A stretch of DNA of 64,000 nucleotides from Paenibacillus caseinilyticus (GTDB taxonomy: Bacteria; Bacillota; Bacilli; Paenibacillales; NBRC-103111), in contig NZ_JAQAGY010000010.1 in the NCBI RefSeq assembly GCF_027533645.1, positions 124,001-188,000 on the forward strand. Reading direction: 5' to 3'. The notes beneath the pieces were generated by a model. It saw only the letters and a list, made by a program, of their open reading frames with translations. It searched no databases and was not told where the DNA came from. Positions 7,132 through 15,541 of the stretch are shown in pieces. The translations under genes were made by a program, and so were the position numbers. Positions within the stretch are counted from its first letter, which is position 1. Each line of letters begins with the position of its first letter.

Positions 7132-9510
7132 ATGGCAACCAAACGATGGAGGACTGCAGCCTGCGGTCTGCTGATGCTCCTGCTGCTGCCGGCCGGGGCT
7201 GATGCCGAAGCCGCACCTCCCGCGATCATCCGCCCCGATGCGGATACGAGGCAGGATTCGTTCCTGAATGTGGAGGTGGCTGCCTCCGGCGTCGAATCGT
7301 GGAGCAGGATGACGGCCAGCGTGGACGGCCGGGGCATCGATCTGGTCCGCGTCTGCCCGGAGACTTGCTCCTGGGTGGGCAGTCTGGACTTGAGAGGGCT
7401 GCCCAAAGGTCCCCGGACGCTGACCGTTGAGCCGACCGGTGCCGCGGGCGCGGGACCGAAGGCGGAGCAGCCGTTCTTTTATGTTCCCTCGCCGTATCTC
7501 CTCACGACTCCCGCCCCGCTGACCACCCTCACAAGTCTTCGTCTTCCAGTCCGAATTGTGCCGTACGGCTATTTACAAGACCCCGCCGCCATGGAGATCC
7601 GGGGAAGCGTATCGACCTCGGAAGGGGAAACCCTGGCCGAATTCCAAGGTCAAGGTCGGATCGACCAGGCCGTAGAACTCCAGGAGGCTGCAGGTCCGGA
7701 GCTGCTGTACCGGGTGAACGTGCTCGATGAGCAGCGGAACGTGCTGCACGAGCAGCTTCATCTGCTCCATTACGAGCCGTCCGAAGCAATAGCTGAGGCG
7801 GAGCGCGCTCCCGGAGAGATCGTCGATTTCGGCGAACGCCGGATCCTGTACCGGGGAGAAGCGAACGCGCTGGTGCTCAGAGAGCGCAACGGAGGCGGGG
7901 ACGCGGTAGTCCTGCCTGCCGGACTCGGAACGGTGGAGCTTGCCGCGCTGACGCCGAACGGGGCGGCCGCGGTCGTCCAAGGCACCGAATCCCGGAGTCT
8001 CTACGTCTGGCGCGATCACCGGGTAGAGGCGATACGTGACGGGATCGGGGAGCGGGTCGAAGTGCGCGGAGCCTATGTGCTGTTCGACGAAGGAGACGGC
8101 CTTACCCGGTCGATTCTCGACACGTCGACGGGCAGTCTCCGGACGTTCGACGGGTCGCTCTACCGGGAAGGCGTCCTGACGGAAGACGGCGGACTGCTCT
8201 ATGTCTCGGAAGGCGCGATCTCCCGTCTTCACCCGGACGGGACCGTGACCGAGGTTCTGGCGGGTGCGGGTGAAGCGGCGGGGCTGCTCTCCGACGGAGA
8301 CCGGATTCTCTTCCGGGCGGGGGACCGGCTGATGCGGTATGACGGCAGCCGGCTGCAGGAGCTGGCGGGAGAGCTGTCCGGCACCCTGGAGGCCCACAAG
8401 GCCTATGAGAGCCGGGGCGGCTGGGCCGCGTACCTGAGCGGCGCAGGGGACGGAGCCACGCAGGCTGTTCTGCTTCCGCCGCAGGGGAAGGCCGTACAGG
8501 CGGAGCTGCCCTTCGGCGGCGCAGAGATAGCGGGACTCGGCGAGGACGGCACCATGTTCCTGCGCGGCGGCGGGAAGCTGTGGCGTCTCCTGCCGGGAGA
8601 GGCGCAGGTGCAGGAGACGGCTTCGGACCGCGGGAGCTTGAAGGAGCTCGGCGGGGGGCGCTGGCATAAGGCGCTCGGCGACACGCTGTTCGCGGTTCGC
8701 GAGGCAGGCGGTATATCCGGTCCGCTGTGGCCGGCAGGCGACCCGCTCTCCGCGGCGGAGGTCGGCCCGGATGCCGCCGTGCTGCAGTGGCTGCCTGCCA
8801 TCGGCACGGCCGGGGCCCCTTCGGGGCCGGTCCGCGGAGCGGAGAAGCTGCCGCTCCCGGGCGGCGGGGTCACAGGCGGGGTGTACGGATCCGCCGGGAT
8901 TGCGGAGTACCGGATCTACCGGGACGGCGAGCTGCAGGGAGCCGTCCCCGGCGGGGTCAACCGGTACCGGGCCGAAGGGCTGCGTCCCGGGACGACCTAC
9001 GAATTCTCCGTCGAGGCGCGCGATGCGTCAGGGCGCTTCACGACGGACAATCCGAAGATCAGCGTCACGACGGGCGTATACGGACCCGAGGAAGCGTCGG
9101 GCCGGATCGCCTTGACCAAGAAGGCCGGCAGGGTCGTGCGGGGATCCGAAGTCGAGCTGCAGGTGCGGGCCGCGGAAGCGTCGGACCTGTATGGATTTCA
9201 TCTCAAGCTGCAGTATGATCCGGCCCGGTTCAAGCTTACCGGAGCAGCACTCGGCAGCGGCTTCGGGCAAGCGTCATCGGATGCGGTGCTCGGCAGGAGC
9301 CTGAAGGGGGAGACCGCCTCGTTCGCAGGCGTCCTGCTTGGCCCCACGCCGGGACGCAGCGGCGAGATAGGCCTCTTGACGCTGAAGTTCCGGGCGCTGC
9401 AGCCCGGCACAGGCGAGTTCTCGGTGCTGCCGGATACAGCTCTGACGGATAGCGGCGGCCGGACCGGAATCCTGGAACAGCCGGTCCGGCTGAAGGTCAC
9501 GGTCGAGTGA
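7132..9510 (+). CDS. Secreted protein with Fn3 and C-terminal cohesin domain
   Basis: A 792-residue exported protein. ATG 7132 opens a clear signal peptide (TKRWRTAACGLLMLLLLPAG) with cleavage likely near ADA/EA. Residues 30-130 look like an Ig-type domain. About 220-530 repeat short Gly/Asp-rich blades (SDGDRILFRAGDRLM, EDGTMFLRGGGKLW) that suggest a beta-propeller. About 544-650 is a fibronectin type III domain. About 655-792 has the cohesin pattern (LYGFHLKLQYDPARFKL, GEIGLLTLKFRAL). Cohesins bind dockerins in cellulosomes, but no dockerin is seen in this window, so the partner is unknown. Whether the 7-nt-spaced palindrome just upstream controls it is inference. Confidence 0.8.
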   Translation: MATKRWRTAACGLLMLLLLPAGADAEAAPPAIIRPDADTRQDSFLNVEVAASGVESWSRMTASVDGRGIDLVRVCPETCSWVGSLDLRGLPKGPRTLTVEPTGAAGAGPKAEQPFFYVPSPYLLTTPAPLTTLTSLRLPVRIVPYGYLQDPAAMEIRGSVSTSEGETLAEFQGQGRIDQAVELQEAAGPELLYRVNVLDEQRNVLHEQLHLLHYEPSEAIAEAERAPGEIVDFGERRILYRGEANALVLRERNGGGDAVVLPAGLGTVELAALTPNGAAAVVQGTESRSLYVWRDHRVEAIRDGIGERVEVRGAYVLFDEGDGLTRSILDTSTGSLRTFDGSLYREGVLTEDGGLLYVSEGAISRLHPDGTVTEVLAGAGEAAGLLSDGDRILFRAGDRLMRYDGSRLQELAGELSGTLEAHKAYESRGGWAAYLSGAGDGATQAVLLPPQGKAVQAELPFGGAEIAGLGEDGTMFLRGGGKLWRLLPGEAQVQETASDRGSLKELGGGRWHKALGDTLFAVREAGGISGPLWPAGDPLSAAEVGPDAAVLQWLPAIGTAGAPSGPVRGAEKLPLPGGGVTGGVYGSAGIAEYRIYRDGELQGAVPGGVNRYRAEGLRPGTTYEFSVEARDASGRFTTDNPKISVTTGVYGPEEASGRIALTKKAGRVVRGSEVELQVRAAEASDLYGFHLKLQYDPARFKLTGAALGSGFGQASSDAVLGRSLKGETASFAGVLLGPTPGRSGEIGLLTLKFRALQPGTGEFSVLPDTALTDSGGRTGILEQPVRLKVTVE

Positions 9511-9585
9511 GACGGGGATGGATCCCTGCCCGGATCCCGGAATCGTGCCATTGCCGCTGAGCGCTCTTTGCGGGACCATCATTAC

Positions 9586-9660
9586 GGTAGAAGTCATTGT
9601 GGTAGAAGTCATTGAGGTAGAAATCATTGAGGTGGACGTCATTGCGGGCGGACGTCATGG
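9586..9660. repeat. 15-bp tandem repeat (four copies plus a degenerate fifth)
   Basis: Units of GGTAGAAGTCATTGN at 9586, 9601, 9616 and 9631 differ by 0-3 bases, and a degenerate unit follows at 9646. It lies in the 350-base gap between the cohesin-domain gene and the CPBP gene. Both strands are open across it but the peptides look non-genic. Confidence 0.9.
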
Positions 9661-9749
9661 CCCATCCGGCTCCCGTTATGCACAGCCGGACAGGGGGCAT
9701 GAGGAGCGGGGCGAGCCAAAGGAGGCTGCGGCTGCGGTTGAATGGGACG

Positions 9750-9769
9750 GTACTAGGGAAATCTAGTAC
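9750..9769. promoter_or_regulatory. Inverted repeat GTACTAG-N6-CTAGTAC
   Basis: Perfect 7-bp arms about 93 bases before the CPBP protease start; no T-run follows, so an operator or leader hairpin is likelier than a terminator. Confidence 0.45.
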
Positions 9770-9861
9770 TGGCGCCAACCTTTGGGATGCCGTATCGTTG
9801 TCATTGCGAACACCCCTACGGGGATTTGGGATAGAACATCAGGGCTGGGGTGAATGAACGA

Positions 9862-10524
9862 ATGAGTTTGCTGCTGCTGCTTTTGGGTCCTTCGGTGATG
9901 ATTGCCCTTGGCCTTCTGTTGCTGGAGAATATTCCAGTCACCTTCATCCTCTTCTATGGATGGCTATTGCTCGCGCCGCTGGTGGACAGCCTGCTGATCC
10001 GGCGCCAGGGGCTCCGGGAGACCCTGCTTCAGTTCGGGCTCTTCTACAATAAGCGCAATCTCTTCACCGGTTATCTCGTAGGCGGGGTCTTCTTCCTCGT
10101 GATGTCCGTGTCCATGTACCTGTATCATCCTTATTTCTTCGACCGGGATCACCTGGACCGGCTGCTGCAGCAGTGGGAATTCACCGGCGCGTATACCGGA
10201 TGGCTCATTCTCATCCTGATCGCCGTCAATCCGCTGCTCGAAGAGACATACTGGCGCGGGTTCATGTTCCATCGACTCGAGGGGAGACTGCCCGGCGGGG
10301 CGCGGGTCTTCGTGACTTCGTTCTTCTATGCGCTCTATCATCTTGGTCCGCTCCTCCCCATGATGCTTTGGCCTGCCAATGTGCTGTTCACCCTGCCGGT
10401 CTTCGCCGCTGGGGTCGTATGGGCTGTGATGCGGCAGTGGTCGGGCTCCCTCTGGGGGTCGGTGGCGAGCCATGCGATCGCGGATATGGCGATTATCGGA
10501 GTCTACCTGCTCTATATCGTTTAA
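9862..10524 (+). CDS. CPBP family intramembrane metalloprotease (CAAX/Abi type)
   Basis: Polytopic membrane protein of 220 residues with about six hydrophobic helices. The glutamate motif EETYWRG (residues 127-133) and the downstream histidine motifs FFYALYHLG and SHAIADM are the metal-binding signatures of the family, which cleaves prenylated or peptide substrates within the membrane; the substrate here is unknown. ATG 9862 lies 9 bases after GGGGTG; GTG 9850 is possible. A terminator follows directly, so it is probably expressed alone. Confidence 0.88.
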   Translation: MSLLLLLLGPSVMIALGLLLLENIPVTFILFYGWLLLAPLVDSLLIRRQGLRETLLQFGLFYNKRNLFTGYLVGGVFFLVMSVSMYLYHPYFFDRDHLDRLLQQWEFTGAYTGWLILILIAVNPLLEETYWRGFMFHRLEGRLPGGARVFVTSFFYALYHLGPLLPMMLWPANVLFTLPVFAAGVVWAVMRQWSGSLWGSVASHAIADMAIIGVYLLYIV

Positions 10525-10550
10525 GCGGAACATCCCTTACAGGATGGGGG

Positions 10551-10577
10551 AAAGCAGCCGGTGCGGCTGCTTTTTTT
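10551..10577 (+). terminator. Rho-independent terminator after CPBP gene
   Basis: AGCAGCCG, loop GTG, CGGCTGCT and seven T residues. Confidence 0.92.
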
Positions 10578-10629
10578 GTTGAAGAATATATATCGCACCA
10601 GAGCTCGATCCTGTCTTCTTGTAGTTCTT

Positions 10630-10668
10630 ATAAACGCGCATCGTCCTTAAAAGATGATGCGCGTTTAT
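10630..10668. repeat. Perfect 13-bp inverted repeat with 13-nt loop
   Basis: ATAAACGCGCATC at 10630-10642 pairs fully with 10656-10668. It lies 115 bases before the kinase start with no T-run, so it may be a leader hairpin, a protein site or a relic element. Confidence 0.7.
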
Positions 10669-10783
10669 CTCGCCCGGGGCCCAGAAGTTTCCAAAAAGGT
10701 GATTAGACACCGTTCGCGAGGAATGCTATATTAATTGTGCGAATATTATGACAATTGTAGGGTGGATGAAAAGGAGGTGCCCC

Positions 10784-12529
10784 ATGATCCAAGGGATTGC
10801 AAGAATGATGCCGTCTAAGCTGAGCCACCGGGTCTTCTTGGCCTTCACCGTGCTTGTCCTGCTGCCGATGCTGGGCCTGCAGCTCTATGCGTTCCAGCGT
10901 ATCGAGAACGGCCTGTTCGACCAGGTGCATGAGTCGGGCCGGATTCAGCTAGAGCAGCTCAAATCCGCCTTCGAGACGACGCGCGGGATGCTCATTCCCG
11001 AGGTGATCTCGATCGAGATGAACTACCGCCTCATGGAGATGATCGAATATCCCGAACGCTTCGATACGTCGGAGCGGGTCGGCACGATCGCGGAAGCCTT
11101 CGAGAAGATCCAGTCCCGCAGCGGGGACAATTCGTCTTTTTTTCACCTGCAGCTTGCCGACCGGTACGGGCATTTCTATGAGTCGGGTGAACGCCGAATG
11201 GGCGATGTGGACGCCGAGCAGTTCGCCTTCCCCAAGGAACCGGCTCCCGGCATGCAGCCGCTGCTGGAGGATTCGCCCGCAGGCAAGATGCTGGCCTATT
11301 ACGACGTGCTTACGAATGCGCAGGGAGAGGCCATCGGCCGGATCAAAATTTCCTTCCTGTTCACTTCGTGGATATATGCCAATACGAGGACTTTCTTGAT
11401 CATCCAAGATTACTACCTCATCGACCGGCAGGGGACGATCCTGACGCAGAGCGGGCGGAGCGACCTTCATTCGGACACGGTCCGGTCTCTGCTGCAGGCC
11501 GGAGGTTCTTCGGGCGTGATGGTGGACGACAAGCTCGGCGTTCTTCTCCAGAGCACCCCGATACCCGCCTTGGACGCCCACCTGGTGTCCGGCTCGAAGC
11601 TCGACATCTACTTCGGCAACGCACGCAAAATCAAGAGCCAATTCGTCTCGCTGTTCCTTGTCTTGGCGCTGTTCTTCGTCCTCGTGACGTATTATATCCT
11701 GTCAGCGGCCACGCGCCCGCTGCTCCTTCTGCAGAAAAAGATGAAGGATCTCGTGCACAAAAACTTCCGGCTGCATATTCCGCCGGGCCGGTACTCCGGC
11801 GAGATTCTGACGCTGGTGCAGGCGTTCAACGGCATGATTACGGATATGAACCAGCTGATCCAGCGGCTGAAGTCGGAGGAGCGGCAGAAGGAGTCCGTCC
11901 GCTTCCAGGTGCTCATGGCGCAGATGGATCCGCATTTTTTGATGAACACCCTCAACACGATCAAGTGGCACGCCACCTCGAAGCAGGACCCGGACACGGC
12001 CCGCGTCTGTCTGGCGCTCGGGAAGCTCCTCGAGAAGAGCCTGAACGTGGAGGAGGATCTTATTCATCTTATCAAGGAGGTCGAACTCGTGCATGCGTAT
12101 GCGGAGATTCAGAACTTCCGGTTCCGGGATAAATTCACGGTCGAATTCGAATACGAACCGGACCTCGATTATGCCCTGGTTCCGAAGCTGAGCCTGCAGC
12201 CGCTCGTGGAGAATTCGATCATTCACGGCTTCGAGCGCATGAAGCACGGAGGGCATATCCGGATCCGGGTGTATCAGGAGCGGGGGAAGCTGTTCATGGA
12301 AGTGATCGACAACGGGCAGGGGCTTGCAGATGAAGGAGCGCCGAGGAAGAAGCTGCGTACCCGCAAAGGAATCGGCCTACACAACCTGAGGGAACGGCTG
12401 CAGCTGCTGTTCCGCCACGAGGCGTACCTGGAACTGCGGCCTCTGCCTATCGGGTGCAAAGCGGTCGTATGCCAGCCGTTCCTGCTGTCCAAACCGTTCT
12501 CGGACGGGGCGGCGCAAGTTCAAGCATAG
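10784..12529 (+). CDS. YesM-type sensor histidine kinase
   Basis: Membrane sensor kinase, 581 aa, typical of Gram-positive carbohydrate-response systems. ATG 10784 follows AAGGAGG with ideal spacing. Transmembrane helices at about residues 18-38 and 286-306 bracket an extracellular sensing domain of about 240 residues; a HAMP segment follows. The His-kinase box is QMDPHFLMNTLNTIKWH with phospho-acceptor His384, and the ATPase N-box is LQPLVENSIIHG (Asn477) with DNGQG further on. The AraC-type regulator starts 12 bases after the stop, and a sugar ABC operon follows, so it probably senses an oligosaccharide from the polymer attacked by the GH5 enzyme at 18659. Confidence 0.93.
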   Translation: MIQGIARMMPSKLSHRVFLAFTVLVLLPMLGLQLYAFQRIENGLFDQVHESGRIQLEQLKSAFETTRGMLIPEVISIEMNYRLMEMIEYPERFDTSERVGTIAEAFEKIQSRSGDNSSFFHLQLADRYGHFYESGERRMGDVDAEQFAFPKEPAPGMQPLLEDSPAGKMLAYYDVLTNAQGEAIGRIKISFLFTSWIYANTRTFLIIQDYYLIDRQGTILTQSGRSDLHSDTVRSLLQAGGSSGVMVDDKLGVLLQSTPIPALDAHLVSGSKLDIYFGNARKIKSQFVSLFLVLALFFVLVTYYILSAATRPLLLLQKKMKDLVHKNFRLHIPPGRYSGEILTLVQAFNGMITDMNQLIQRLKSEERQKESVRFQVLMAQMDPHFLMNTLNTIKWHATSKQDPDTARVCLALGKLLEKSLNVEEDLIHLIKEVELVHAYAEIQNFRFRDKFTVEFEYEPDLDYALVPKLSLQPLVENSIIHGFERMKHGGHIRIRVYQERGKLFMEVIDNGQGLADEGAPRKKLRTRKGIGLHNLRERLQLLFRHEAYLELRPLPIGCKAVVCQPFLLSKPFSDGAAQVQA

Positions 12530-12541
12530 GAGGGATGAGAC

Positions 12542-14035
12542 ATGTGGACACTGCTGCTGGTGGAAGATGAACCTTACGTCAGGGAAACGATCAAATCGAC
12601 CGTAGACTGGTCCTCCGCGGGCTTCCGGCTGGTCGGGGAGGCCGAAGACGGCGCACAGGCGCTGGAGCTGATCGGCGAGCTGCGTCCCGATCTCGTCATC
12701 TGCGACATCGTCATGCCCGTGATGGACGGGATTGAAGTATTGGAGACGGCGAGCAAGGCTTACCCCGAGAGCCGGTTCATCATGCTCACCTGCATGAACG
12801 AATTCGAATACGCCCGCTCTTCTCTGGAGCATGGGGCGATTGGGTATCTGCTCAAGCTGTCCCTGGGGCCTGAAGCGCTGCTCGGCGCGCTGGCCAAAGC
12901 GGCCAAGGACCTGGAGCGGGAGCAGTCCCGGCGGGAAGCGGCTGCCGCGGTGTATCTGCAGGGGCGCTGCGACGCCATCTGGGCGCGCCGGATGCAGACG
13001 GCAGCCTCGGCCCCGCCGGAATCCCCCGGCGCGCCTGCAGAGCCTGCGGCGCTGTCGCCGTTCCCCTACGTCACCATCCTGACAGGATGGAGCGCGGACT
13101 TCGGTGCTCCGGGGCAGGAGGCGGGAGCGCAGGAGCCCCGGACGGACTCCGAAGGCCAGTCGGCGTATCTCTTCACTTACCGGCGGGAGGGAGTCGCCAC
13201 CCGGTTCCTCTGGAGCCCGGTACGTCCTCCGGCGCCGCTGGACCCCCCGGAGCATCCGGAGCCCGTAGTATGGCTGCCGGCCGTCCGGGCTTCGGAGTGG
13301 GAGACAGCTTGGCAGACGGCGCTGGACGCACTCGACGAAGGGTGGTATTCGGGCGCCAGGGGACGGCTTCCTGCCCATTCCGTCCGTAAGGAGGGCCGGC
13401 CGCCCCATGCCGCTTGGGAGTGGGAGAGGGATCTCTGGAAAAGTGTGGAAGAGCGGCAGCGCGGCTCGGCGGAGGAGCAGCTCGGCCGGTTGTGGTCCGC
13501 GATGGAGGAAGGCCGCTGGCCTTCTCCTGCGGTGAAGACGTTCGCCCTCCACTGCGACCGGACTTTCGCCAAGGTGCTGGGCGCTGCGGCCGCATCCGAG
13601 GAGGAACTGTGGAGCACGCGCAGCCATGCGGAGGCGAAGCGGACGCTGTTCCGGCGGCTGGCGGCCTACCAGGAAGAGGCAGACGGGAGCCGGGCGCTGC
13701 AGACCGACCACGCCGAACTGAACAAAGTGCTCCGCCACATTCATGCGCACTTGCACGAGGATTTGAATTTGACGGGGCTGGCCCGGTCCGTGAACATGGA
13801 CCCGCATTATTTCAGCAAGCTGTTCAAAAAGAAAACAGGCGAGAACCTCATCTCTTACGTGCAGCGGCAGCGGGTGGAGCAGGCGAAGAAGCTGCTGCTG
13901 GAGACGAATCTCGCGGTGAAGGAGATCGGCGAGCGCCTCGGCTTCGAGAACGAGAACTATTTCTTCCGCACCTTCAAGCGGTGGACGAACGAGACGCCGG
14001 GCGCCTTCCGCAAGGGCGGCAGCCCGACGTCGTAA
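12542..14035 (+). CDS. YesN-type AraC-family response regulator
   Basis: Partner of the preceding kinase; 497 aa, ATG 12542 after AGGAGG. The receiver domain (about 1-120) carries the acidic pocket EDE near residue 9-11, phospho-acceptor Asp55 (VICDIVMP) and the late Thr and Lys (MLT, YLLK). A long variable middle follows. The C-terminal 100 residues are two AraC helix-turn-helix units (NLTGLARSVNMDPHYFSKLFK and VKEIGERLGFENENYFFRTFK). It likely activates the permease and solute-binder genes at 14579-18025 when the cognate glycan is present. Confidence 0.94.
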   Translation: MWTLLLVEDEPYVRETIKSTVDWSSAGFRLVGEAEDGAQALELIGELRPDLVICDIVMPVMDGIEVLETASKAYPESRFIMLTCMNEFEYARSSLEHGAIGYLLKLSLGPEALLGALAKAAKDLEREQSRREAAAAVYLQGRCDAIWARRMQTAASAPPESPGAPAEPAALSPFPYVTILTGWSADFGAPGQEAGAQEPRTDSEGQSAYLFTYRREGVATRFLWSPVRPPAPLDPPEHPEPVVWLPAVRASEWETAWQTALDALDEGWYSGARGRLPAHSVRKEGRPPHAAWEWERDLWKSVEERQRGSAEEQLGRLWSAMEEGRWPSPAVKTFALHCDRTFAKVLGAAAASEEELWSTRSHAEAKRTLFRRLAAYQEEADGSRALQTDHAELNKVLRHIHAHLHEDLNLTGLARSVNMDPHYFSKLFKKKTGENLISYVQRQRVEQAKKLLLETNLAVKEIGERLGFENENYFFRTFKRWTNETPGAFRKGGSPTS

Positions 14036-14085
14036 GTCCGCCTGCCGCCGCCGTTCCGCCGCCACGTGCCAGGAGCGCGGGCGCC

Positions 14086-14427
14086 ACGGCCTCTGGCCAG
14101 CGCCGGCCCGGCAATCCCTGCACACTGGCCGGTCTGTTGTGTACGCCATCCTGCGCTGCGTGCGCGGTGCACGGGAGCCCACGGACCCTGATCAGCTCGT
14201 CCCGGCAATCGCGCCAGCGTACCGCTCCCGTTCTGCCCGGACTCCGATCCGCACCGGCCCGTTCAGCCCGCCGGCTGATCCTGCGCTGCGGCCCGCGAGT
14301 CGGCCCCGCGCCGCTCGCCGTTCCGCGGATCCGCACTGTTGTGCCCCTGCGTTGCGCACCGCAGCATCGGGCGCCCGCGGCCCCTGGTCAGCTCGTCCCA
14401 GCAATCGCGCCTGCGCACCGCTCCCGG
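14086..14427. repeat. GC-rich degenerate direct repeats
   Basis: In the 540-base non-coding stretch after the response regulator, a unit of about 58 bases recurs: near 14172-14230, 14368-14426 (about 85% alike, sharing TCAGCTCGTCCC and GCAATCGCGCC) and a more diverged copy near 14086-14140. No credible gene is present. Confidence 0.7.
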
Positions 14428-14436
14428 TCTCCATCA

Positions 14437-14492
14437 CCGGACTGCACATTCCGGCGCTCCTCTGTAAGCGTCACCAAAAATGTGCAGTCCGG
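14437..14492. promoter_or_regulatory. 14-bp inverted repeat before the sugar ABC operon
   Basis: CCGGACTGCACATT at 14437-14450 is perfectly repeated in inverse at 14479-14492 with 28 bases between; a partial third half-site (TGTGCATT) occurs near 14503. It ends about 85 bases before the first permease start, a good position for a binding site of the AraC-type regulator, though it could also form a long hairpin. Confidence 0.55.
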
Positions 14493-14578
14493 AAGACAAA
14501 CCTGTGCATTCATCCTTGGAAGCCTCTCTGGTACGATAGGTACAACAAGAGAAAGTATCAACAAGGAGGGTGTGGAAG

Positions 14579-15541
14579 ATGGAGAGAGCTCTGGATATCC
14601 GCTCTACGGCCCGTCCGCAGAAAAGAGCGGCACGTTCCTTATGGAAGGCCGTGCTGCAGCACCAGATGCTGTATTGGATGCTGCTGCCGGGCTTGGCCTA
14701 TTTTATCGTATACCGGTATGTACCGATGTTTGGAGCCGTTCTCGCATTCAAGGAATTCGACTTCTCGCTCGGCATTCTTGCGAGCCCTTGGGCGGACCCT
14801 TGGCACAAGAACTTCACATTCTTTTTCCAGTCGCCGTACTTCTCGCAGCTGCTGACGAACACGCTTCTCATCTCGCTCTATAAATTGGTGTTCGGCACGA
14901 TCCCGCCGATCCTGGTGGCGGTCCTGTTCTACGAATGCCGCACCTTATGGTTCCGCAATATCGTCCAGACGCTGAGCTTCATGCCCCACTTCCTGTCCTG
15001 GGTCATCGTCTACGGAATCTCGATCGCCTTCCTGTCGGAGACCACAGGGCTGTTCAACCGCTGGTTCACGGAGAGCGGCGTGGACCCGATCCCGTTCCTG
15101 ACCTCGAGCGAGTGGTTCCGGAGCGTGCTGGTCGGCACCGATATGTGGAAGGACATGGGCTGGGGGGCGATCATCTACTTGGCTGCGATGAGCTCGATCG
15201 ACCCGACGCTGTACGAAGCCGCACGGGTGGACGGCGCGGGCCGGCTGCGGATGATCTGGAGCATCACCCTGCCGGGCATCCGCCATATTATCGTGCTTAT
15301 GCTGATCCTGAAGCTCGGCCATCTGCTCGACGCGGGCTTCGAACAAATCTATGTCATGTACAACGTGCACGTGATGCCCGTAAGCGATATCATCGATACC
15401 TGGGTGTTCCGGGTGGGGCTGGAGCAGATGAACTTCGGTCTGGCGAGTGCGGTCGGCTTGTTCAAATCCCTGATCGGGCTCGTGCTCGTCCTGGGATCCA
15501 ACATGCTGGCGAAGCGATGGGGGGATGAAGGCATATGGTAA
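14579..15541 (+). CDS. Carbohydrate ABC transporter permease, LplB type
   Basis: Inner-membrane permease, 320 aa with six hydrophobic helices. ATG 14579 is 9 bases after AAGGAGG; the GTG at 14570 is too close. The cytoplasmic EAA loop that docks the ATPase is visible as YEAARVDGAGRLRMIWSITL. It overlaps the next permease by 7 bases. No ATPase gene is found here, usual for this class, which shares a genome-wide MsmK-type ATPase. It should import oligosaccharide together with the genes at 15535 and 16493. Confidence 0.93.
   Translation: MERALDIRSTARPQKRAARSLWKAVLQHQMLYWMLLPGLAYFIVYRYVPMFGAVLAFKEFDFSLGILASPWADPWHKNFTFFFQSPYFSQLLTNTLLISLYKLVFGTIPPILVAVLFYECRTLWFRNIVQTLSFMPHFLSWVIVYGISIAFLSETTGLFNRWFTESGVDPIPFLTSSEWFRSVLVGTDMWKDMGWGAIIYLAAMSSIDPTLYEAARVDGAGRLRMIWSITLPGIRHIIVLMLILKLGHLLDAGFEQIYVMYNVHVMPVSDIIDTWVFRVGLEQMNFGLASAVGLFKSLIGLVLVLGSNMLAKRWGDEGIW

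Noticed and set aside
9586-9660. CRISPR array
   Set aside because: Units are contiguous 15-mers without spacers, and there are no cas genes in the window.
9497-9778. Possible repeat protein (NDFYLNDFYHNDFY) on the minus strand
   Set aside because: The repeat peptide is just the translation of the 15-bp minisatellite; no ribosome binding site and no family-like flanks.
12377-14182. 601-codon minus-strand frame over the response regulator
   Set aside because: Antisense shadow; receiver and AraC motifs on the + strand are conclusive.
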